From positions 1 through 5,352 of the forward strand of contig JADFVC010000134.1 in the NCBI GenBank assembly GCA_015222355.1: DNA of 5,352 bases, given 5' to 3'. The stretch's first letter is position 1. Every line of letters begins with the position of its first letter. Below, piece by piece: positions 1 through 5,352 of this stretch. Origin of the DNA: Chloroflexota bacterium (GTDB taxonomy: Bacteria > Desulfobacterota > Desulfuromonadia > Desulfuromonadales > Geopsychrobacteraceae). The notes under the pieces were generated by a model, which did no database searches, was not told the DNA's origin, and worked only from the letters and a program-made list of their open reading frames with translations. The position numbers and the translations under genes were made by a program.

Positions 1-2
1 AC

Positions 3-141
3 ATCATAAAATTTCGCAAAATTGCGCCGGGATTTGACGTGCCAGCAAGGCGTGATTTCAGTTGCATAGCCATAGCTATACAATTGAAATCGCAACGCAG
101 CTGGCGTGGCAAATAACCAGCAAGATGCGTTAGTTTATGGT
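3..141. repeat. Long imperfect palindromic intergenic repeat
   Basis: The two halves of this stretch are imperfect reverse complements centred on a CATA loop at 71-74. Paired blocks, from outside in, are CATAAA/TTTATG (5-10 with 134-139), CGCA/TGCG (15-18 with 126-129), TTGC/GCAA (22-25 with 120-123), TTTG/CAAA (33-36 with 110-113), GCCAGC/GCTGGC (41-46 with 100-105), GCGT/ACGC (50-53 with 95-98), and a nearly continuous inner stem at 54-70 with 75-91 that has one C-A mismatch and one G-T pair. CCAGCAAG also occurs as a direct repeat at 42-49 and 117-124. No ORF lies within it. The symmetry is seen directly. That it is a dispersed MITE- or REP-like element is inference. It sits just downstream of the thioredoxin gene stop, and because it begins near base 1 it may continue beyond the window. 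Confidence 0.7.
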
Positions 142-209
142 TTACATGGTACTAGTTCTGATGTTCATTCGGGGTGGAACAACCTTTAAGACAGTATTTT
201 TGAGCAAGC

Positions 210-626
210 TCATGCGACGATCTGTTCGACCGTTAAGGCCCCGGCTTGCCGGGCAATCTCTTTGTTTCCTCTGAAGAGGATCAATGTTGGAAGACTGCTC
301 ACCGCATACTGAGCTGCTATGCCAGGATAGGCTTCAGTATTGATTGTCGCCAGGCGGACGAAGGGTTCCAAATGGTTCGCAGTCTGTCCAAACGCTGGCG
401 CCATCTTTTGGCAGTATCCGCACCATTCGGCCCCAAATTCCACCAAGACGAGTATGTCATTCCTGGCGATATGCCGCTGAAAGTTTCCTGCATTGAGAAT
501 GACGCTTTTCTCCTGAACGAGTGGCTGATGGCATTTGCCGCAATTCAGTTTGCCATCGAGTTGCTCAAAAAGCAAACGATTGATGGCCTCACACTGCGTA
601 CAGACAACTTGCCGTTTATCATCCAT
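210..626 (-). CDS. Zinc-ribbon thioredoxin (thioredoxin 2 / TrxC type)
   Basis: Cytoplasmic thiol-disulfide oxidoreductase that reduces protein disulfides using electrons from thioredoxin reductase. The 138-residue protein has an N-terminal zinc ribbon with Cys9-x2-Cys12 and Cys29-x2-Cys32, followed by a thioredoxin fold. Its active site is Trp68-Cys-Gly-Tyr-Cys72 and the cis-proline is Pro113 in SLPT. The 'CTQCEAINR' start and the 'NTEA' segment near residue 96 are typical of TrxC, and the length matches E. coli TrxC (about 139). Two oddities: Tyr replaces the usual Pro in WCGPC, and the protein ends at 'EQIVA', so the final helix appears several residues short. The ATG at 626 is supported by GGAG (633-636) six bases upstream. 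There is no signal peptide. The gene is transcribed divergently from lon across 166 bases. The fold and zinc ribbon are certain; the TrxC name rests on architecture, as the active-site dipeptide is non-canonical. Confidence 0.93.
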   Translation of the reverse strand: MDDKRQVVCTQCEAINRLLFEQLDGKLNCGKCHQPLVQEKSVILNAGNFQRHIARNDILVLVEFGAEWCGYCQKMAPAFGQTANHLEPFVRLATINTEAYPGIAAQYAVSSLPTLILFRGNKEIARQAGALTVEQIVA

Positions 627-657
627 TTATAACTCCAATTGAGCTTTTAATAGGTAT

Positions 658-687
658 AATATAAGACACTTCGGTGGCCTACGAAAA
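658..687 (-). promoter_or_regulatory. Candidate thioredoxin promoter
   Basis: On the minus strand TATATT (658-663) matches the -10 consensus in five of six bases. It lies 18 bases from TTTTCG (682-687), a poor -35 box. The predicted transcript would start about 25 bases upstream of the thioredoxin ATG, leaving room for its GGAG ribosome site. On the plus strand the same AT-rich patch contains a perfect TATAAT (655-660) but no matching -35, so direction is uncertain. Confidence 0.3.
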
Positions 688-709
688 CTTGATGATTATG
701 GGGCCATTT

Positions 710-723
710 TGATCGCACGATCA
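710..723. promoter_or_regulatory. Inverted repeat, possible operator
   Basis: TGATCG and CGATCA form a perfect 6-base inverted repeat separated by CA. It lies in the middle of the divergent thioredoxin/lon intergenic region, 69 bases before the lon start and 83 bases before the thioredoxin start. The symmetry and placement suit a dimeric regulator acting on one or both genes. It does not match CIRCE or another operator I recognise. The repeat is seen; the operator role is inferred. Confidence 0.3.
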
Positions 724-737
724 GGGCTTATTAATGG

Positions 738-766
738 TAAACTTATCCCAAACAGAAGAATATTAT
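738..766 (+). promoter_or_regulatory. Candidate lon promoter, weak
   Basis: TATTAT (761-766) matches the -10 consensus in five of six bases and is 17 bases from TAAACT (738-743), which matches only three of six -35 bases. Transcription would begin near 773, giving a leader of about 20 bases. A heat-shock-type alternative at 680-709 (TACGAAA, 15 bases, GGCCATTT) is also only a partial match. Neither is convincing alone, but the lon promoter must lie in this gap if it is not further upstream. Confidence 0.25.
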
Positions 767-788
767 GAAATCAGGCGCAACGGACTAA
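765..788 (+). other. Possible seven-codon leader ORF before lon
   Basis: An ATG at 765 opens a short reading frame, MKSGATD, that ends in TAA at 786-788, four bases before the lon ATG. AGAAG (754-758) sits six bases upstream as a plausible but imperfect ribosome site. The lon start itself has only a weak site, GGA at 782-784. Translation of the leader could deliver ribosomes to lon by coupling. A frame this short arises easily by chance, and the TATTAT promoter candidate would exclude its start codon from the transcript. Confidence 0.15.
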
Positions 789-792
789 AAAT

Positions 793-3129
793 ATGAGCAC
801 AGAAAGCCAATCATACTCCTTGCCGATATTGCCTTTGGAAAACACCGTAGTCTTTCCGACGATTGCCATGCCGATCTCGGTCCAGAGACCGGCATCGGTC
901 AAGGCTGTTGAGGTCGCCTTGGCAAGTGAGAACAGGATGATTGCGATCTTTGCCAAGAAGAATGCAGCGACAGATAATCCCCAACCGACAGATCTCTATG
1001 AACTGGGAACCGTAGCAACCATCCAACTCATAGTCAGGTTTGGCACAACAGTACAGATCGTCGTTCATGGGGTGGAGCGCATAACTGTTATTGATTTTAT
1101 CCAGACAGACCCCTATCTCAAGGCGCAGGTGCGGCCCTGTCCATTAACAAAAATTCACAATATCGAAACGGAGGCGTTACAGCGCGAAGTGCTGGAGCTT
1201 ACCGGCCAATATTTTGCTCTGGCCCACCCTGAAAAACAGCTCCATTTCCCCTCCTTTGTTACCCTCGGCGAAGACATCATGCAACTTGTCTATCCGGTGA
1301 CTAAGCTGTTGCAGCTTGAACTGGCGAAGGAGCAGGAACTGTTGGCGGCTCCCAGTGACAGGGATGCGATGAAGCTGTACAACGGCCATCTCAACCATGA
1401 AATCCAGATTCTGGAAATCCGCAAGAAGATTTCCGAACAGGCCCAGGACAAGCTGAGCAAAGAACAGAAAAAATACCTTCTCCGCGAACAGATCAAGGCG
1501 ATGCAGCAGGAGTTGGGGGAAGGTTCGCCAGAAACGGAAACCAAAGAGTTGCGCAGAAAGTTCGAGGAGTGCGAGCTGCCGGAAAAGGTCAAAACTGAGG
1601 TCGAAAAAGAATTGGCCCGCCTCGAACAGATTCCCCCGTCCTCGCCTGAATACCAGGTCACCTCGGCCCATCTGGAGCTGATCCTTGAGCTTCCCTGGCA
1701 GGCGATCACCACGGATAACCTCGATTTAACCAATGCACGCCAGGTACTTGACCAGGATCACTATGGGCTGAAAGAAGTCAAGGAGCGGATCGTCGAACAG
1801 CTTGCAGTCATGAAGCTCAATCCCCAGGCCAAAGCACCTATCCTCTGTTTGGTCGGGCCACCGGGCGTCGGCAAAACCTCGCTGGGACAATCGATCGCTA
1901 GGGCACTCGGGCGTAAATTCGACCGTTTCAGCCTTGGCGGCATGCATGATGAAGCCGAGCTGCGTGGCCACAGACGCACCTATATCGGAGCCATGCCTGG
2001 CAGGATCCTGCAGTCGATTCGTCGCGCCGGGGTTAAAAACCCGCTGCTCATGCTGGATGAAATCGACAAGCTGGGGCAGGATTTTCACGGAGATCCGGCC
2101 GCCGCCCTGATGGAAATTCTTGACCCGGCACAAAACGACTCTTTCCACGATAATTATCTGGATCTGCCCTTTGACCTTTCGCAGGTTTTTTTCATCACCA
2201 CGGCCAACACCATCGACAGAATTCCCAAGCCCTTGCTGGACCGCATGGAAACCCTCCATTTAAGCGGATACAGCGATGAGGAGAAGATGGAGATCGCCCA
2301 GCGATACCTTTTCCCGCGGCAGAGGACTGAAGCAGGGCTGCTGGCAGAGCAGTTTGCCGTGGCGGTTGAGACCCTTGTCGCCATCATCCGGCGCTACACC
2401 CGCGAGGCCGGGGTCCGGGAACTGGAACGCATGCTGGGGCGCCTGGCCCGCAAGGTGGCGGTGCGGTTTGCCGAGGGCGAGACCACTCCAGTCAGTATTG
2501 CTGTTGCCGACCTGGGCGAACTGCTTGGCCCGGAACGGTTTTTTGTTGAGCAACTGCGCAAGGAACTTTCCCCCGGTGTGGCCACCGGCCTGGCCTGGAC
2601 AGAATCCGGCGGGGATATTCTTTATGTTGAAGCCATCGAACTTCCCGAAGGGGAAAGGTTTACCCTGACCGGCCACCTTGGCGAGGTGATGAAAGAATCA
2701 GCGATGGCCGCCAACAGCTATGTCATATCTCATCTTCAGGACCTCGGCATGTCAAAGAGCTTTGAAGCTGTGCACCTGCATGTGCCCTCCGGCGCCATCC
2801 CTAAAGACGGGCCCTCGGCCGGAGTCACCATGGCGACGGCCTTGGCCTCACTCTATCTTGGCCAGCCGGTCAGAGGCGATACGGCGATGACCGGAGAGAT
2901 TACCCTGAGTGGTTTGGTGCTGCCGGTCGGCGGGATCAAGGAAAAGATTCTCGCCGCCCGGCGGGCAGGCATCAACCGCGTAATCCTGCCGCGTGAGAAT
3001 GAAAAAGACCTGCCGTCACTGCCGGACCATGTGAAGGCCGAAATGGAATTGATTTTTGCCCAACGGATCGAAGATTTTTTAACCGCAGCCATTCCGGCGA
3101 TGATCGCAAGAAAACCCATCCCGCAGTGA
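793..3129 (+). CDS. ATP-dependent Lon protease (endopeptidase La)
   Basis: Cytoplasmic, normally hexameric AAA+ serine protease that unfolds and degrades damaged and regulatory proteins. The 778 residues match the usual bacterial Lon length (E. coli 784) and the domain order is complete. There is an N-terminal substrate-binding LON domain (about 9-190), a helical coiled-coil linker (about 200-290), an AAA+ module, and a C-terminal protease domain (about 590-770). Visible motifs are Walker A GPPGVGKT (355-362), Walker B LLMLDEID (418-425), the sensor-1 TTAN (469-472), the DRME arginine (484), the sensor-2 GVREL arginine (542), and the PKDGPSAGV catalytic Ser675 with Lys718 in GGIKEK. All key residues are intact, so it should be active. 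The ATG at 793 is the first in frame before the conserved '[11 protein letters not shown]' segment; its ribosome site is weak. No U-tract terminator follows the TGA. Such genomes often carry several Lon paralogues, and I cannot tell which this is. Confidence 0.97.
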   Translation: MSTESQSYSLPILPLENTVVFPTIAMPISVQRPASVKAVEVALASENRMIAIFAKKNAATDNPQPTDLYELGTVATIQLIVRFGTTVQIVVHGVERITVIDFIQTDPYLKAQVRPCPLTKIHNIETEALQREVLELTGQYFALAHPEKQLHFPSFVTLGEDIMQLVYPVTKLLQLELAKEQELLAAPSDRDAMKLYNGHLNHEIQILEIRKKISEQAQDKLSKEQKKYLLREQIKAMQQELGEGSPETETKELRRKFEECELPEKVKTEVEKELARLEQIPPSSPEYQVTSAHLELILELPWQAITTDNLDLTNARQVLDQDHYGLKEVKERIVEQLAVMKLNPQAKAPILCLVGPPGVGKTSLGQSIARALGRKFDRFSLGGMHDEAELRGHRRTYIGAMPGRILQSIRRAGVKNPLLMLDEIDKLGQDFHGDPAAALMEILDPAQNDSFHDNYLDLPFDLSQVFFITTANTIDRIPKPLLDRMETLHLSGYSDEEKMEIAQRYLFPRQRTEAGLLAEQFAVAVETLVAIIRRYTREAGVRELERMLGRLARKVAVRFAEGETTPVSIAVADLGELLGPERFFVEQLRKELSPGVATGLAWTESGGDILYVEAIELPEGERFTLTGHLGEVMKESAMAANSYVISHLQDLGMSKSFEAVHLHVPSGAIPKDGPSAGVTMATALASLYLGQPVRGDTAMTGEITLSGLVLPVGGIKEKILAARRAGINRVILPRENEKDLPSLPDHVKAEMELIFAQRIEDFLTAAIPAMIARKPIPQ

Positions 3130-3292
3130 ACAGCGAACTCTATCCGCCCGGCTGAAATTGACACCACGACACCAGAGTCACAAAACGTTTAAGGGAGATG
3201 TGCGGGCCGGATCCCGCCACCCAGCCTGCCGGTCTATGTTTATACTCGTCTGTATTAATATCTTTGTCGGCAGTTTTTCCACCTACGACCCA

Positions 3293-3320
3293 TTGAAAAA
3301 TTTCTCTATTTTGCTAAAAT
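3293..3320 (+). promoter_or_regulatory. Sigma-70-type promoter for the 53-residue ORF
   Basis: TTGAAA (3293-3298, five of six) and TAAAAT (3315-3320, five of six) are separated by 16 bases in AT-rich DNA. The predicted start near 3327 would leave a leader of about 50 bases before the ATG at 3380. This is the best promoter match in the window. It suggests the small gene is expressed independently of lon, although read-through from lon is possible because no clear terminator separates them. Confidence 0.5.
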
Positions 3321-3364
3321 TTTGTCTTGATCTTATGGGAATTTATCTTAGGGTTTATTTGTAT

Positions 3365-3373
3365 GGAGGGAGG
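3365..3373 (+). promoter_or_regulatory. Ribosome binding site fixing the 53-residue ORF start
   Basis: GGAGGGAGG ends six bases before the ATG at 3380, a near-ideal Shine-Dalgarno sequence. It decides in favour of this ATG over the in-frame ATG at 3158, which has no such site and would run translation through the promoter. Confidence 0.65.
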
Positions 3374-3379
3374 ACCGTA

Positions 3380-3541
3380 ATGGACCAGGAGAGGCACAAA
3401 GATCATCCCCGAAAAGATTTTTTCGAGGACTTCAGGATTTTGCGGAATAGTGATTATTGGCCGTGTCTTCCGCCAAAAACCCAGGAAGACATTTTGATCC
3501 TGCTTGCCGAACATCGGGGCGAGCATGTTGAAGACAAATAA
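3380..3541 (+). CDS. Hypothetical 53-residue charged protein
   Basis: I do not recognise this protein. It is short, soluble and highly charged: a basic, His-containing N-terminus (MDQERHKDHPRKD), an aromatic stretch (FFEDF), a central 'NSDYWPCLPPK' turn with the only cysteine, then a predicted amphipathic helix (TQEDILILLAEH) and an acidic tail. There is no signal peptide or membrane segment. A strong ribosome binding site at the right distance, a good upstream promoter and a terminator shortly downstream all argue that it is a real gene. The frame stays open upstream to 3158, but that part looks non-coding and contains the promoter. It lies 250 bases after lon on the same strand, so a role as a Lon-related adaptor or substrate is possible but unsupported by any motif. 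Confidence 0.6.
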   Translation: MDQERHKDHPRKDFFEDFRILRNSDYWPCLPPKTQEDILILLAEHRGEHVEDK

Positions 3542-3608
3542 CGATATAGGTTCTCCTTACCCCCTGGTGATTTTGCTTAAGGCCGGGGACGCCTCTCTAT
3601 AAGGCGCA

Positions 3609-3640
3609 AAAAGCTCTCAATCCACGGATCGGGGGCTTTT
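3609..3640. terminator. Bidirectional intrinsic terminator between convergent genes
   Basis: AAAAGCTCTC (3609-3618) pairs with GGGGGCTTTT (3631-3640) in a 10-base stem with two G-U pairs. The 12-base loop can itself form a small ATC/GAT stem. Reading plus, it ends in TTTT after the 53-residue ORF; reading minus, it ends in TTTTT, 58 bases after the transglycosylase stop. A smaller hairpin, CGCCT/AGGCG (3590-3594 with 3602-3606), lies just before it. Confidence 0.7.
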
Positions 3641-3697
3641 CCTCTTGAGCGCTATATTTTGGACAGTTCCAGGGGCAGCAGTTCTCTGTGTACCGGT

Positions 3698-4699
3698 TCA
3701 ACCCCCCTTTTTCCTTTTGGTGGCAAACCGGTCGGAAAGAGTACCGACCGCAACAGCAAAGGCGTTGGATTTGTTCCAGGCCAGAAGCACCCGAAAGTTG
3801 TCATAAACCAGGTAGGCTGGCCCGCCGGGACCATCAGGCATGATCAGCGAGGCATCGAGATCGCGTCGGGACAGGGCGCTTCCGTTGCTGCGCCTCACCC
3901 CAAGGGACTGCCAGCGCGAAAGCGGGAGGCGGGTTTCCAGGCCGACCAAGGAAAAATCGAATTTTTCAGGTAACGTTACCGGGCGCCCCCAGGCCTGGTC
4001 ATCCTGCCAGCCAACTTGTTTAAGGTAATTGGCAGCCGAAGCCAGCACATCGGGGACCGAGTTCCAGATATCGATGCGACCGTCGCCGTCGGCATCAGCC
4101 GCATAACGGCGAAATGAAGAGGGCATGAACTGGCACTGCCCCATGGCGCCGGCCCAGGAACCTTTCATACGCTTCAAGCGGATGTGGCCTGCGTCGAGGA
4201 CATGCAGTGCATCAAGCAGTTCTTTACGAAAATAAGAACTGCGTCGCCCGTCATGGGCCAGGGTGACCAGCGACTGAATGACCGGAAAACTTCCGGTGTG
4301 CTCACCATAGTTCGTCTCGATTCCCCATAGGGCCACGATGAAGCGCCTCTGCACTCCGTACTTCCGTTCGACCCGGCCCAGCCAGGTCGGATAGCGGCTC
4401 ATCATCCTGCGTCCGTTGGCGATACGTTTCTCGTTGACCCGGGCCGCGACATAATCCTCCAAAGACTGGGTTAACTCCGGCTGGTTTCGATCGAGGTCGA
4501 TCACACGCGGCAGCGGCCCTTTGACATCAGCCAGGGCCGCCTCCAGGGTCTCTTGCGAAACTCCGGCGGAGCGGGCCTCCACGCGGAAGTTTTCCAGCCA
4601 GACCGCGAAATCTTTCTCCATGTCCTTTGCCGGGGCGCTTGTCGCGAACAACCAGCAAACACTTGTTATCACCAGAATCAGACTGCTGACAGACTTCAT
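3698..4699 (-). CDS. Periplasmic lytic murein transglycosylase, MltB family
   Basis: Cleaves the MurNAc-GlcNAc bond of peptidoglycan without water, leaving 1,6-anhydroMurNAc ends, in wall turnover and remodelling. The 333-residue product begins with a signal peptide (about 1-24, hydrophobic core SLILVITSVCWLFA, likely cleavage after APA). It has no lipobox, so it is probably soluble rather than a lipoprotein like E. coli MltB. The SLT_2-type catalytic domain fills the rest: Glu128 in WGIETNYG is the expected catalytic acid, followed by GAMGQCQFMP (184-193) and an EF-hand-like DADGDGRIDIW loop (202-212) as in Slt35. No C-terminal peptidoglycan-binding domain is visible. The ATG at 4699 is chosen because it directly precedes the signal peptide and has AGGAG seven bases upstream. 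An in-frame ATG at 4786 would put a terminator hairpin inside the gene. The last codons lie on an A5G6 run, a potential slippage site. The gene converges on the 53-residue ORF. Confidence 0.93.
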   Translation of the reverse strand: MKSVSSLILVITSVCWLFATSAPAKDMEKDFAVWLENFRVEARSAGVSQETLEAALADVKGPLPRVIDLDRNQPELTQSLEDYVAARVNEKRIANGRRMMSRYPTWLGRVERKYGVQRRFIVALWGIETNYGEHTGSFPVIQSLVTLAHDGRRSSYFRKELLDALHVLDAGHIRLKRMKGSWAGAMGQCQFMPSSFRRYAADADGDGRIDIWNSVPDVLASAANYLKQVGWQDDQAWGRPVTLPEKFDFSLVGLETRLPLSRWQSLGVRRSNGSALSRRDLDASLIMPDGPGGPAYLVYDNFRVLLAWNKSNAFAVAVGTLSDRFATKRKKGG

Positions 4700-4706
4700 C
4701 CTCCGA

Positions 4707-4711
4707 CTCCT
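4707..4711 (-). promoter_or_regulatory. Ribosome binding site fixing the transglycosylase start
   Basis: Minus-strand AGGAG lies seven bases before the ATG at 4699. A second purine block, GGAGG, directly abuts the ATG and is too close to serve. Together with the signal peptide that follows, this fixes the start and rejects the ATG 87 bases upstream. Confidence 0.65.
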
Positions 4712-4735
4712 GCACTGGGGTGTTGGCACAACGAA

Positions 4736-4769
4736 AAACGGCAGGGTTCGATTGCAGACCCTGCCGTTT
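4736..4769 (-). terminator. Strong intrinsic terminator after the M42 peptidase gene
   Basis: A perfect 12-base stem (AAACGGCAGGGT at 4736-4747 with ACCCTGCCGTTT at 4758-4769) encloses a 10-base loop. On the minus strand it runs out into TTTTT, and it lies about 140 bases after the M42 peptidase stop. On the plus strand it is followed by TTTATTTT and could also work, but no plus-strand gene feeds it. It ends only 36 bases before the transglycosylase ATG, so it separates or attenuates transcription between the two minus-strand genes. Confidence 0.75.
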
Positions 4770-4813
4770 ATTTTACCAGATTTCAATCTAACTGGACTTT
4801 AGAGTTACAGCTC

Positions 4814-4858
4814 AAATAGGACAGGCTCTATTTATGGCAGTTTTAAAATAAGGACAGG
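4814..4858. repeat. Short imperfect direct repeat
   Basis: AAATAGGACAGG (4814-4825) recurs as AAATAAGGACAGG (4846-4858) with one extra A, 32 bases further on. It lies in the gene-free stretch between the terminator and the M42 peptidase stop. The spacing of about three helical turns could suit a tandem protein site, or it could be a scar or chance. No function is recognised. Confidence 0.3.
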
Positions 4859-4912
4859 AGGCCGGATCAAGCAATAAGGAGAAGGGCTTTTTGCTGACAA
4901 CATCCATCAATT

Positions 4913-5352
4913 TTAGTGCGGAATGAAGGAATGTTCCTTGTCAATCCGCTTAACCGCGGCGGTTAACAGCAAGACGGCATTGTCGAGGTCAGCCAGCGAC
5001 AGGACCTCGACCGGGGTGTGCATGTAGCGCAACGGAATCCCCAGTAACGCCGTCGCCACACCGCCGCGCGACAGCTGCATCACGTTGGCATCGGTGCCGG
5101 TTGCACGCGGCACACCGATAATCTGGATCGGAATTTTCTCCTCTGCGGCCGTTTTGACCAGCAGCTCAAAGAGCACCGGATTGATATTGGCGCCACGGGC
5201 GATCACCGGCCCCTTGCCGACCTCAACGCGACCGATCCCCTGCCGCTCGGCATCGGGGTAATCGGTGGCATGAGTGACCTCGACAACGATCCCGACATCG
5301 GGATTCACTCCATAACTACTGGTTGATCCGCCGCGCAGACCGACCTCCTCCT
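4913..5352 (-). CDS. M42-family metallopeptidase (glutamyl aminopeptidase/endoglucanase family), C-terminal part
   Basis: Only the last 145 residues are present; the frame is open to the window edge, so the N-terminal part (usually about 200 residues more) lies outside. M42 enzymes are cytoplasmic, oligomeric, two-metal aminopeptidases that trim peptides released by proteases; the 'endoglucanase' label in the family is historical. The visible part starts at the catalytic Glu-Glu pair (EEVGLRG), where one Glu is the general base and the next a metal ligand. It continues with VVEVTHATDYPD, GPVIARGANINP, the GTDANVMQLSRGGV loop, and the last metal ligand His in RYMHTPVEV (visible residue 111). 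Glu at visible residue 24 takes the place where many M42 members have a metal-binding Asp. The GTG at 5308 is internal, not a start, because conserved sequence continues upstream of it. The likely terminator is at 4736-4769. Confidence 0.92.
   Translation of the reverse strand, partial: EEVGLRGGSTSSYGVNPDVGIVVEVTHATDYPDAERQGIGRVEVGKGPVIARGANINPVLFELLVKTAAEEKIPIQIIGVPRATGTDANVMQLSRGGVATALLGIPLRYMHTPVEVLSLADLDNAVLLLTAAVKRIDKEHSFIPH

Noticed and set aside
3..141. Integron attC site
   Set aside because: The right side has GTTAGTT, close to GTTRRRY, but the left side lacks the matching RYYYAAC core and there is no integrase or cassette context.
201..212. TGAGC-AA-GCTCA palindrome as the thioredoxin terminator
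   Set aside because: The loop is only two bases, it overlaps the stop codon, and the run beyond it on the minus strand is A rather than T.
210..212. In-frame TGA of the thioredoxin gene as selenocysteine
   Set aside because: Only seven codons follow, none resembling a thioredoxin C-terminus, and the catalytic cysteines are already present upstream.
246..632. Plus-strand 128-residue ORF over the thioredoxin gene
   Set aside because: It is antisense to a clear thioredoxin with intact motifs and has no recognisable protein features.
3158..3186. Promoter with perfect TTGACA after lon
   Set aside because: The -10 position 17 bases later is CAAAAC, a poor match; the TTGAAA/TAAAAT pair at 3293-3320 is far better.
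3202..3217. GCGGG/CCCGC hairpin as the lon terminator
   Set aside because: The stem is only five bases and no T tract follows, so it is not a credible intrinsic terminator.
3158..3379. Upstream in-frame extension of the 53-residue ORF to 127 residues
   Set aside because: There is no ribosome site at 3158, the added part looks non-coding and covers the promoter at 3293-3320, and a strong Shine-Dalgarno sequence marks the ATG at 3380.
3586..3640. Cyclic-di-GMP (GEMM) riboswitch
   Set aside because: GGCGCAAA and CCACGG faintly resemble GEMM pieces, but the first half of the aptamer is missing and the site lies between convergent genes with no downstream target. A terminator explains it better.
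4700..4786. ATG at 4786 as the transglycosylase start
   Set aside because: It would add 29 residues before a clear signal peptide and place a 12-base terminator stem inside the coding region; AGGAG supports 4699.
4870..4895. AGCAA-T-AAG hairpin in the spacer after the M42 gene
   Set aside because: The stem is eight pairs with an internal mismatch and there is no T tract on the minus strand; the hairpin at 4736-4769 is much stronger.

Overview
The window reads as ordinary chromosomal DNA from a Gram-negative bacterium. The signal-peptide-bearing murein transglycosylase requires a periplasm. The protein styles (a Lon with an '[11 protein letters not shown]'-type N-terminus, a zinc-ribbon thioredoxin, an M42 peptidase with a 'VEVTHATDYPD' segment) look most like Desulfuromonadales/Geobacter-type Desulfobacterota. 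That assignment is made from memory of protein style, not from a search, and is only moderately sure.

Layout from left to right. Positions 3-141 hold a long imperfect palindrome whose arms are about 65 bases each; it looks like a dispersed intergenic repeat or MITE-like element. A TrxC-type thioredoxin gene follows on the minus strand (210-626). A 166-base divergent intergenic region (627-792) contains a perfect 6-2-6 inverted repeat and weak promoter candidates. A full-length Lon protease gene lies on the plus strand (793-3129). A 250-base AT-rich gap then carries a good sigma-70-type promoter driving an unrecognised 53-residue protein (3380-3541). A bidirectional terminator (3609-3640) separates it from a convergent gene for a periplasmic MltB-family lytic transglycosylase (3698-4699, minus). 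Upstream of that is a strong terminator hairpin (4736-4769), a 143-base spacer, and the C-terminal 145 residues of an M42-family metallopeptidase (4913-5352, minus), cut by the window edge.

Functionally, three genes are housekeeping or stress functions: thiol-disulfide reduction (thioredoxin), ATP-dependent protein quality control (Lon) and peptide trimming (M42 peptidase). The fourth is cell-wall turnover (transglycosylase). The divergent thioredoxin/Lon pair could share stress-responsive control, but this is inference. I found no mobile-element genes, CRISPR arrays, tRNA or rRNA, and no convincing new multi-gene system. The parts most worth a second look are the left-edge palindrome, the 53-residue ORF with its own promoter and strong ribosome binding site, and the terminator crowded against the transglycosylase start. 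No gene-free stretch exceeds 300 bases.
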